Below, piece by piece: positions 50,473 to 57,182 of a DNA stretch of 64,000 bases. This stretch comes from Pseudomonas sp. S09G 359. GTDB lineage: Bacteria > Pseudomonadota > Gammaproteobacteria > Pseudomonadales > Pseudomonadaceae. Position 1 is the stretch's first letter. The number at the start of each line of letters is the position of its first letter. Position numbers and translations under genes: made by a program. The DNA is taken from the NCBI RefSeq assembly GCF_002843605.1, contig NZ_CP025263.1, forward strand, positions 3,129,501-3,193,500, given 5' to 3'. The notes below the pieces were generated by a model that was given only the letters and a program-made list of their open reading frames with translations, did not search any database and was not told the DNA's origin.

Positions 50473-51083
50473 AACTATCCCCTGGCGCTTATAGCGTCGT
50501 CATTCATATTTCAATCACTGAAAAAGATTGATGAATGTGGTCTTGTCGCTCGTCGTTTTTTTAATGCTTATACGTTTGGCGGTGGATGCCACACGAATCC
50601 TGCAGGCGAAACTGTGGCTTTGATGGTAATAAACTGTTCACAAAAAAGTTGCATAAGAACCCCATTCCATAAGGTTTATACGGGTGTAGCGAACGGCCAC
50701 TAACTGCTGGTTTTACTGCTCTAACTCACCGGCGAGCGATGGGTGAATGATGTCGCCAAGCCATACTTTGGGTGAGCGTTAAGACTTGCATGTGCCGAGG
50801 AAAAGTTTCTCTTGGCGGCGTGAACAATATTGCTACCGAGAACGATTATCAAGTAAGGTTTTCAAATATTTCAAATTAATACCGGCTCAAGGGCGTTGCG
50901 CGAACGTGTATTTGCACGCTCTTGCGGGCGTTCGTCCCTAGTTTGAAAGCGGTGTTAATTCATTGATCAATAAGGGGTTAAACGTTGATCGGCGGGGGCG
51001 GTGCCAGAGGCGCAATTTATCCGCCCTGGGGCCCCTGAAAATTTTGCAAAAAACACGACTGATGCACGCCAAGGAGAGATGCA
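50473..51083. promoter_or_regulatory. Divergent promoter region of the two metallophore operons, 611 bp, with Fur-box-like site
   Basis: No gene is visible. The stretch is AT-richer than its flanks. TACCGAGAACGATTATCAA at 50834-50852 fits the Fur pattern TAATGAGAATNATTATCAA at 15 of 19 positions and could repress both operons in iron-rich cells. The receptor-type 29-bp element is absent, so these operons are probably not direct targets of the local ECF sigma. Confidence 0.55.
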
Positions 51084-51974
51084 ATGAACACTGATCGTCC
51101 GAGCACGACCGCCCTGCTTCCCATCAGCTACCTTTTCGTTCCGGGGAACCGCCCGGAGCGTTTTGCCAAAGCGGTTGAGGCCGGGGCGGATGCAATCATC
51201 CTGGACCTTGAGGATGCGGTTCATCCCGAGAGCAAAGCCGCTGCCCGAGCTGCCGTATGGGCGTGGCAGGAGAGTACGCCAAGCGTTGCGAGCCAGCGGT
51301 TTATCCGGCTCAACAGTGTCGGCAGCGCGTTGTTCCGTCAGGACCTCACGTGGTTGGGCGACATGCGTTACCCCGAGCGTTGCGCCGGGGTATTTTTGCC
51401 CAAGGCCGAGGCTCCCCAGACGTTGGCGCGGGTGGTCGAGCAGTTGCTGGCGTGGCAACCCCAATTGCACATTGTCGCTATCATCGAGACGGCCAAAGGC
51501 TTGCAGCAGGTGGAGGCGATTGCCGCGATACCCGGCCTGGCGCGCCTGGCCTTCGGTTCGTTGGATTTCTCCCTGGATATCAATTGCGCCCAGGTGCCTG
51601 AGGCGTTTCTGTACGCACGCAGCCGCATCGTGCTGGCCTCTCGCACTGCGGGTTTGCCGGCGCCGATCGACGGGGTTACGCCTGCAATCAACGACCTTGC
51701 GGTGGTCGCCCACGACTCGCTCTACGCTCGTTCACTTGGGTTCGGGGCCAAGCTGTGCATCCATCCGGCGCAGCTGGCGACGGTGCAGCGCGCGTTCCTG
51801 CCCGATGCGCACCAATTGGCCTGGGCGGATCGGGTGATGAGTGCCGTGGCCGGGGGGAGCCATGCGGTGCAAGTTGACGGCGAAATGGTCGATCTGCCGC
51901 TGATCGAACAGGCGCAACGCCTGCTGGATCTGGCCCGCCGATACGCAGCGGTCGCCAAGACCGGAGCCTGCTGA
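51084..51974 (+). CDS. HpcH/HpaI aldolase / CitE-like lyase
   Basis: A 296-residue TIM-barrel lyase of the citrate lyase beta-subunit (CitE) type: LFVPGNRPERFAKA, ILDLEDAVHPESK with a metal-ligating Asp/Glu pair, FLPKAEAPQ, and AIIETAKGL. Related proteins AcsB and, more distantly, SbnG serve siderophore loci; SbnG condenses oxaloacetate and acetyl-CoA to citrate. A role supplying citrate or a similar carboxylate to the NIS synthetase is thus likely but not proven. AAGGAGAG precedes the ATG. It leads the rightward unit with the ParB-like gene and receptor 2. Confidence 0.87.
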   Translation: MNTDRPSTTALLPISYLFVPGNRPERFAKAVEAGADAIILDLEDAVHPESKAAARAAVWAWQESTPSVASQRFIRLNSVGSALFRQDLTWLGDMRYPERCAGVFLPKAEAPQTLARVVEQLLAWQPQLHIVAIIETAKGLQQVEAIAAIPGLARLAFGSLDFSLDINCAQVPEAFLYARSRIVLASRTAGLPAPIDGVTPAINDLAVVAHDSLYARSLGFGAKLCIHPAQLATVQRAFLPDAHQLAWADRVMSAVAGGSHAVQVDGEMVDLPLIEQAQRLLDLARRYAAVAKTGAC

Positions 51975-51976
51975 AC

Positions 51977-52399
51977 ATGCTGCCGGGGCAGGGGGGGATG
52001 GGGCAGGCCTATCAGATTGCGCTGCGGCCCGTGTGCGATGTGCTGCAATCGGAACAGGTGGATCCGGCCAATGTGCAGCGGCTATGCGACTCGATTATCC
52101 GCGCAGGGCATTGGCTGGAACCGATCATCGTCGAGCGCACGCAAGGCATCGTGATGGACGGTAATCACCGCCTGAACGCGGCGTTGCAGTTGGGTCTGTG
52201 TCGGGTGCCGTGCATCCAGCTTGACTATGCGGACCCACGGGTGTGCGTACGGCACTGGCACACGGGGCACGCGTTCGAGGTTGCACGGATTTTCCACACC
52301 ATCGCTCGCGGCGAGATCTTTCCGTACAAGACCACGCGGCACGTGTTTGATCCGGCGCTGCCGGTCATCGCGATACCGCTGGATCGCCTGTACGAATGA
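51977..52399 (+). CDS. SbnI/ParB-like protein, short form (possible serine kinase)
   Basis: A 140-residue protein with the ParB/sulfiredoxin fold. VMDGNHRLNAALQLGL resembles the nucleotide-binding GHHR helix of free-serine kinases, and IFPYKTTRHVF resembles their substrate loop. SbnI makes O-phosphoserine, the substrate of SbnA, and also acts as a regulator; this protein is much shorter (SbnI is about 250 residues) and lacks its C-terminal part. It starts 2 bp after the CitE-like gene; an internal ATG at 51998 is an alternative start. The kinase role is inferred from motif and pathway fit. Confidence 0.78.
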   Translation: MLPGQGGMGQAYQIALRPVCDVLQSEQVDPANVQRLCDSIIRAGHWLEPIIVERTQGIVMDGNHRLNAALQLGLCRVPCIQLDYADPRVCVRHWHTGHAFEVARIFHTIARGEIFPYKTTRHVFDPALPVIAIPLDRLYE

Positions 52400-52423
52400 T
52401 CCATGGAAAAAAATCAGGTGGGA

Positions 52424-52452
52424 GGGTGATACTTTTTCGCAGGTCGACTGGC
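52424..52452 (+). promoter_or_regulatory. Candidate ECF-sigma promoter, receptor 2
   Basis: It begins GGGTGATACTTTTT and ends CTGGC, the partner of 40863-40891 with 23/29 identity. It ends 46 bases before the receptor ATG. Flanking sequence is not otherwise alike, so the match is unlikely to be mere duplication drift. A weaker Fur-like stretch (CATTAGGAGTGATTCCCAT) overlaps its end. Confidence 0.65.
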
Positions 52453-52498
52453 ATTAGGAGTGATTCCCATTTTCTCTCGTTGAAAGGATCCTCTCGTC

Positions 52499-54697
52499 AT
52501 GCCTGTTGCCAGTCGGCCCTGCGGTGAGCGCGTGTTAACTCTCGCCATTCGAACCGCCCTGTTGAATTTCGTCATGGTCGCAGCGGGCGCCAATGCCTGG
52601 GCTGAGACACCAACGCCTGCCGCCACGGATGACAGCACGCCCAGCCTGACCCTTGACACCACCACGATTGACGGCCGCTACAACGGCCCGACGGCGCTGC
52701 CCGATGTGCTCGCCGGTGGGCAGGTGGCACGCGGCGCACGGCTCGGCATGATGGGCAACAAAGACCTGATGGACACGCCGTTCAGCGTCACCAGCTACAC
52801 CGCCAAAACTCTCGCCGACCTGCAAACCGTCACCGTCGCCGATGCGCTGGAGCGCGACCCCTCGGTGCGCTCCACCGGGCAGACGGGTGGGATTGTCGAT
52901 TCGTTTTTCATTCGCGGTTTTGCCATCGGCGAAGGCAACCTGGGTGAGCTGGCCTACGACGGTGTATACGGCGTGGCCCCCAACTACCGGGTCTTTACCG
53001 AGTACGCCGAGCGTGTCGAAGTGCTCAAGGGGCCGGGCGCGCTGATGTACGGCATCTCGCCCAACAGTGGTGTCGGCGGTGTCATCAACATCGTCCCCAA
53101 GCGGCCGCTGGACCAAGACCTGACCCGCTTTACCGGCAGCTACGCGTCGGACTCCCAAGCGGGCGGGCATCTGGATATCAGTCGGCGTTTTGGTGAGGAA
53201 AACCAGTTCGGCGTGCGCTTCAACGGCAGCCTGCAGGGCGGCGATACGGCCGTCAACGACCAGCATCGCGACGTGGGAATCGGCGCGATCGCCCTGGACT
53301 ATCGCGGCGAGCGGCTGCGGCTGAACCTCGACTACATCAGCCAGAAAGAAAGCTTCGACGGCGCCTCGCGCCCGTTCACCATCGCACCCGGTGTTGACGT
53401 GCCATCTGCCCCGAATGGCCGCACCAGCCTGCCGCAAAAATGGGGCTGGTCGGACACCAAGGAACAGTCCGCGTTGCTCGGCGGTGAATATGACCTGAGC
53501 GACAACCTCACAGTGTTCGCGCATGCGGGGGGCGGCAAGTCGGATGTGAAGCGCATGTCCGACCAGGTGCCGCGCATCCTCAATGATGCCGGAGACACCA
53601 GCAACATCCCGGGCTATTACAAATTCAACGTCGACCGATCTACCGCCGATGTGGGCATGCGCGGGCTCTTCGCCACCGGCCCGGTGACCCATACCACCAC
53701 GCTGATGGCGACCCGTTACCAGGATGAGCTGTCGCGGGGCATCAACAACGGCACGGCAATCCTCTCCAATATCTATCACCCGGTGGACACGCCCAAGCAA
53801 AGCATCAACACGCCCAAGGTGTTGCGTATCTCCGAGTCGGAGTTGTCCGGGGTGGCGCTGACCGACACCCTGGGGATGCTCGACGACCGTCTGCAACTGA
53901 CCCTGGGCGTGCGCCGACAGTTTATCGAGTCACGTAACTATAATGCCGCCGGCTCCGTCAGCTCGCGCTACAGCGCCAACGCCACTACGCCGTTGCTGGG
54001 CGTGGTGGTCAAGCCGTGGGAGGACGTGTCCTTCTATTACAACTATGTAGAAGGGCTGAGCAAAGGCGATGCGGCTCCGGGCACGGCGAGCAACGCCGGG
54101 GAAACCTTTGCGCCGTATGAGTCCAAGCAGCACGAACTGGGGGTGAAGTATGAACACGGCACCTTCATGACCACGGTGGCGCTGTTTCAGATCGAAAAAC
54201 CTGCCGGTGAACTGGGCGCCAATGGTGTGTATTCGGTGCAGGCCGAGCAGCGCAACCGTGGCCTGGAACTCAGTGTGTTCGGCGAAGTGGCCACCGGCAC
54301 CCGCTTGATGGGGGGGGTGACCTTCCTCGATGGCGAGCTGACCAAATCTGCGACTGCCGCTAACCAGGGCAACAAGCCGGTCGGCGTGCCCGACATCCAG
54401 GCCAACCTGTGGGCGGAATACGACACCCCCTGGCTGGAAGGTTTCACCCTTACCGGTGGCGCGATCTACACCGACAGCCAATACGTCAACCAGGCCAACA
54501 CCCAGCAGCTGGATGCCTGGACCCGGATTGACGCCGGTGCGCGGTACGCCACCAAGATAGAAGGGCGGCCGACGACGTTCCGCGCCACGGTACAGAACGT
54601 CTTCGACCGTGAGTACTGGTCGGGCGTCGCGTCCTATGGCGCATTTTCCCCGGGGTATCCGCGTACGTTGCAACTATCGGCTACCGTCGATTTTTGA
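52499..54697 (+). CDS. TonB-dependent siderophore receptor without STN domain
   Basis: A 732-residue outer-membrane receptor. Signal peptide ends near NAWA (~residue 31); plug ~85-200 with FFIRGFAIGEGNLGEL and KGPGALMYG; barrel to the C-terminal SATVDF. It is strikingly close to receptor 1 over plug and barrel (about two thirds identical by eye), but has only a short linker where receptor 1 has STN. It probably takes up the same or a near-identical metal complex without signalling. It ends the rightward unit. Confidence 0.94.
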   Translation: MPVASRPCGERVLTLAIRTALLNFVMVAAGANAWAETPTPAATDDSTPSLTLDTTTIDGRYNGPTALPDVLAGGQVARGARLGMMGNKDLMDTPFSVTSYTAKTLADLQTVTVADALERDPSVRSTGQTGGIVDSFFIRGFAIGEGNLGELAYDGVYGVAPNYRVFTEYAERVEVLKGPGALMYGISPNSGVGGVINIVPKRPLDQDLTRFTGSYASDSQAGGHLDISRRFGEENQFGVRFNGSLQGGDTAVNDQHRDVGIGAIALDYRGERLRLNLDYISQKESFDGASRPFTIAPGVDVPSAPNGRTSLPQKWGWSDTKEQSALLGGEYDLSDNLTVFAHAGGGKSDVKRMSDQVPRILNDAGDTSNIPGYYKFNVDRSTADVGMRGLFATGPVTHTTTLMATRYQDELSRGINNGTAILSNIYHPVDTPKQSINTPKVLRISESELSGVALTDTLGMLDDRLQLTLGVRRQFIESRNYNAAGSVSSRYSANATTPLLGVVVKPWEDVSFYYNYVEGLSKGDAAPGTASNAGETFAPYESKQHELGVKYEHGTFMTTVALFQIEKPAGELGANGVYSVQAEQRNRGLELSVFGEVATGTRLMGGVTFLDGELTKSATAANQGNKPVGVPDIQANLWAEYDTPWLEGFTLTGGAIYTDSQYVNQANTQQLDAWTRIDAGARYATKIEGRPTTFRATVQNVFDREYWSGVASYGAFSPGYPRTLQLSATVDF

Positions 54698-54860
54698 CGT
54701 GGGCAGTCCAAGCATAGGCTGGAGATGTCTAACTTGGCGTTCCCCTTATCGCGACACAGTTAGTCAAGTGATGCTACTACCTGTCCGCCTAGGGGAACAG
54801 CGATATGCCGCTCACAGGCAACGACGCCAGCAGGCGGTTGAATTGGGTACTGCGCGATCA

Positions 54861-55181
54861 ATGAAGCGCGGGCAGTCTTTAATCAAGGTGGCCGCACTGG
54901 TCGGCAATTTTCAATTTCCGCGCTCTAATGACCCAGTGCATGGGATTAGTGAAGTCCCTGTCCTATTCCTCGCCACTACGATCGTCGAGTTTCGGATGCG
55001 CAATGAGGCGACCGTTGCCACCAAATCCGAGGTAGTGCAATGGTTGCGGGATGGGTTGGTAACCAGTGACCTGGATGACTCCATCGAGAGCCTTGCGGGC
55101 CGCGCGATAGGCAGTCTCTGTGGGCAGAAGCTCATGGTGAAGATTGAGGCCGGAAAGTACCGGCTTAGCGATTCTCAATAG
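54861..55181 (+). CDS. Hypothetical small protein, uncertain
   Basis: An open frame of about 106 residues starting at ATG 54861; the frame continues upstream, with another ATG at 54771. The last 60 residues (from MRNEATVATKSEVVQWL) have the composition of a folded soluble helical protein, but I recognise no domain. Base composition is lower in G+C than the receptor gene before it, fitting the edge of an acquired segment. It could be a remnant of a larger gene. Confidence 0.35.
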   Translation: MKRGQSLIKVAALVGNFQFPRSNDPVHGISEVPVLFLATTIVEFRMRNEATVATKSEVVQWLRDGLVTSDLDDSIESLAGRAIGSLCGQKLMVKIEAGKYRLSDSQ

Positions 55182-55308
55182 CCTCGAAAGGTGGGGGCAT
55201 CCTTTTCAAACCATCCAAAGCATGCCCTCAGATATGCCACCACTGTAGCAATAGTGTGGAAGTGAGTGGGCTTTCATGACCTATGAAAAGCCAGAAATGA
55301 TCAGCCGA

Positions 55309-55411
55309 ACAGCCTGTAAGAAGACGCCTAGAGACTCTCAGGGTCGCCAAAAAACATTTTGACTAGGCTCTAGGACAGTAGTTTCAGCTTGAAAAAAGCG
55401 AATTATGCCCC
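55309..55411 (+). repeat. Direct repeat B, right edge of the iron island
   Basis: Partner of 35205-35307, same orientation, offset 20104 bp, ungapped. It lies ~610 bp beyond the second receptor, with only an uncertain small frame between. Its right end runs into a tandem TTATGCCCCCA pair that the left copy lacks. Confidence 0.75.
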
Positions 55412-55425
55412 CATTTATGCCCCCA
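55403..55425 (+). repeat. Tandem TTATGCCCCCA pair
   Basis: TTATGCCCCCA occurs at 55403-55413 and 55415-55425, a 12-bp period. Short repeats with a run of C's like these are often found near integrase genes of integrative elements, where they serve as arm-type sites. No integrase gene remains next to it, so this may be a vestige. Confidence 0.5.
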
Positions 55426-55827
55426 ATTGCACAGGGTGTGCGAGCGATCGCGAATGGCGATTTCTGACATGGGTCTGGGTGGCCGTCACTGGTATTCAGT
55501 GCGCCTCCGTATACTGGATGAGCAACCCGTATCTGGCAAATCCTTGGTCGCTCGGAAGAGGATTTGGGTAATGAGTCGACATCCTTAAGTGGAGTTGTCG
55601 GGTCTGTCTCTCTGCACCTATCCTGAAATTGACCCGTGAGATGCTCGTGCTCTGCGTGATGTTGCCAGGGCTCTGGTCGTGGGTCTCGATAGCCCGGTGG
55701 ACACCGAACCTCCCGCCTCAATTGGCCGCCAAGTCGGCTGACAACGAGGGCGCTCAGGTTGAGATATAGAGGGGACGCCTTACCTTCGCTATTCCTGGCC
55801 AGTTAAGCCGTTGGGCCAGGTCGCTGA

Positions 55828-56184
55828 TCAGTCGTTAGGTAAGTGCAACTGCACTTCCATGGCGTCATGAAGGAGTCGGACGACCTCGATCACGTCGTCA
55901 TTTGCCAAACGATAAAATACGACGTGGCGTGGGCTTTTGACCGTTCCATGGGGATGTCTGGCCTGCTGGCGTGAATAGGTGAGATGATAGCTGCGAAGGC
56001 CCGGTGCAAGCTCATCGCGGTCATGGCTGCCAATGCAATAAGGCGTGTCGGCAAGCGCTTGCAGCGCCGCGAGGATCAGCGCCTGGTAGCGCTGGCGTGC
56101 TTGATCGCCGAACTGCGCTTGGGAGAGCCTGAGGATGTCGACAATGTCGGCACGCGCCGCGTTGGAAATCCGATACTGCGGCAT
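55828..56184 (-). CDS. parE: RelE/ParE-family toxin
   Basis: A 118-residue toxin of the ParE type (a gyrase poison in studied members). It starts PQYRISNAARADIVDILRLS with the first strand and helix of the fold, and has the C-terminal strands RHVVFYRLANDDVIEVVRLLHD. Its start is 2 bp after the antitoxin stop, the normal antitoxin-first order. It lies just outside repeat B and may help keep this segment in the genome. Confidence 0.9.
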   Translation of the reverse strand: MPQYRISNAARADIVDILRLSQAQFGDQARQRYQALILAALQALADTPYCIGSHDRDELAPGLRSYHLTYSRQQARHPHGTVKSPRHVVFYRLANDDVIEVVRLLHDAMEVQLHLPND

Positions 56185-56186
56185 GC

Positions 56187-56477
56187 TCAGTGTTTCTCTC
56201 GCGCGGGGAGGGTGGCCTCCAGGCTCAAGCCCTCGAGGTAGTGCTCCAGATCTCCTTCGTTCACCTGAGTAAAGCGCCCGTGCTCAAGGTCCATGATGCC
56301 GATCGAGGTCGCCTGACGCAGGGCCTCAATTTTGGCGGTATCTTCGGCGACGCGTTGCTCCAATAGCCTTAAGCCTTCTCGCATTACTTCGCTGGCATTT
56401 TGATAACGGCCGGACTGGACCAGGTCCTGGATAACCTGTTCTTGGTGAGGGGTGAGCACAACGTTTCGCGTCGCCAT
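56187..56477 (-). CDS. parD: ParD-family antitoxin
   Basis: A 96-residue antitoxin with an N-terminal ribbon-helix-helix (RNVVLTPHQEQVIQDLV, then GRYQNASEVMREGLRLLEQR), which binds the operon's own promoter, and a flexible C terminus that wraps the toxin. GGAG lies 6 bases before the ATG at 56477 and only 3 before that at 56480, so 56477 is preferred. Confidence 0.9.
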   Translation of the reverse strand: MATRNVVLTPHQEQVIQDLVQSGRYQNASEVMREGLRLLEQRVAEDTAKIEALRQATSIGIMDLEHGRFTQVNEGDLEHYLEGLSLEATLPAREKH

Positions 56478-56678
56478 CATTAGCTCCAACTCTGGGCAAA
56501 CATATTGTTTCGAACGTTGGCATATTATGCCATTTTACATAAAAGCAGGGAGTTTAGGATTTGTACCTGACGAACTGTAAAGTGTGGGGTCATCCTTTGC
56601 GCCGAACAGATGGCCCGGACTGTAAGCGCACAAAGTCCAAGCAAGGCTGTCGCATGCGGGACGTCGTGGACAGCTTAA

Positions 56679-56894
56679 TTAGTGTGGGCCTCGGGCCTTC
56701 AGTTTTGCCAAACCTTGTTTGATGTGTCCGGCGTTCTCTCCAATCGTTTGTAGCGCGCCGCGGATATTGTCGCCTGTGTCCGTCGTACCCTTGCGCTCAA
56801 TCCACAACGTCAACTCCATCACCGCCGCCTCTAAGGCGAGCTGGTTTTGGTACAGACGCTCAAGGACATCAGGCAGTGAATATTCAGTGGGCAT
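56679..56894 (-). CDS. Conserved-looking small protein of unknown function
   Basis: A 71-residue protein beginning MPTEYSLPDVLERLYQNQ, highly helical and likely coiled (LALEAAVMELTLWIERKG). GGAG stands 9 bases before the ATG at 56894; the open frame further upstream is not supported. It is monocistronic, and I do not recognise the family. Confidence 0.6.
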   Translation of the reverse strand: MPTEYSLPDVLERLYQNQLALEAAVMELTLWIERKGTTDTGDNIRGALQTIGENAGHIKQGLAKLKARGPH

Positions 56895-57182
56895 TGTTTC
56901 GACTCCAATGAAGGAGCCGAAAGCGTAGCAGCGGGGGAGGCGGATGTCCTGAGCCACCCGTGAGTTAAGTGCATGAAACGGTTTAGAGTGAGGGCCAGCA
57001 TTCGCCAAAAACTGCCGTTGCGACAGGCAGCAGACGGCCAGAAGTGGCCATTCAGCTTTCACAATCCGGGCCAGTCAACTGCGCTGAATTGAAGCCTCAT
57101 GCGAAGGACGACACACGCACACCGCAATGGCGCACTGGTTTCTAACCACCAAGTCTTTTCGCAGGGGCACCACGCAGCAGCT

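Larger units (their letters stand above)
55182..55827. other. Gene-poor island edge
   Basis: No convincing gene is seen. The stretch contains direct repeat B, a tandem TTATGCCCCCA pair, and short open frames (for example a ~40-codon frame near 55470-55590) without recognisable products. It is the likely junction of the iron island with older chromosome and holds decayed sequence. Confidence 0.5.

Noticed and set aside
42495..52399. Assignment as a staphyloferrin B locus
   Set aside because: SbnB and two of the three synthetases are missing and an opine dehydrogenase and class V aminotransferase are extra.
42495..52399. Assignment as an achromobactin locus
   Set aside because: Only one NIS synthetase is present, and there is no diaminobutyrate aminotransferase; the SbnA-like and opine dehydrogenase genes do not belong to that route.
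54609..54770. Upstream extension of the small frame ending at 55181 into the receptor gene
   Set aside because: It would overlap the receptor's conserved C-terminal strand in another frame; the later ATG is more plausible.
55389..55571. 60-codon plus-strand frame inside repeat B and its flank
   Set aside because: It begins within the repeat, has no ribosome site and no recognisable product.
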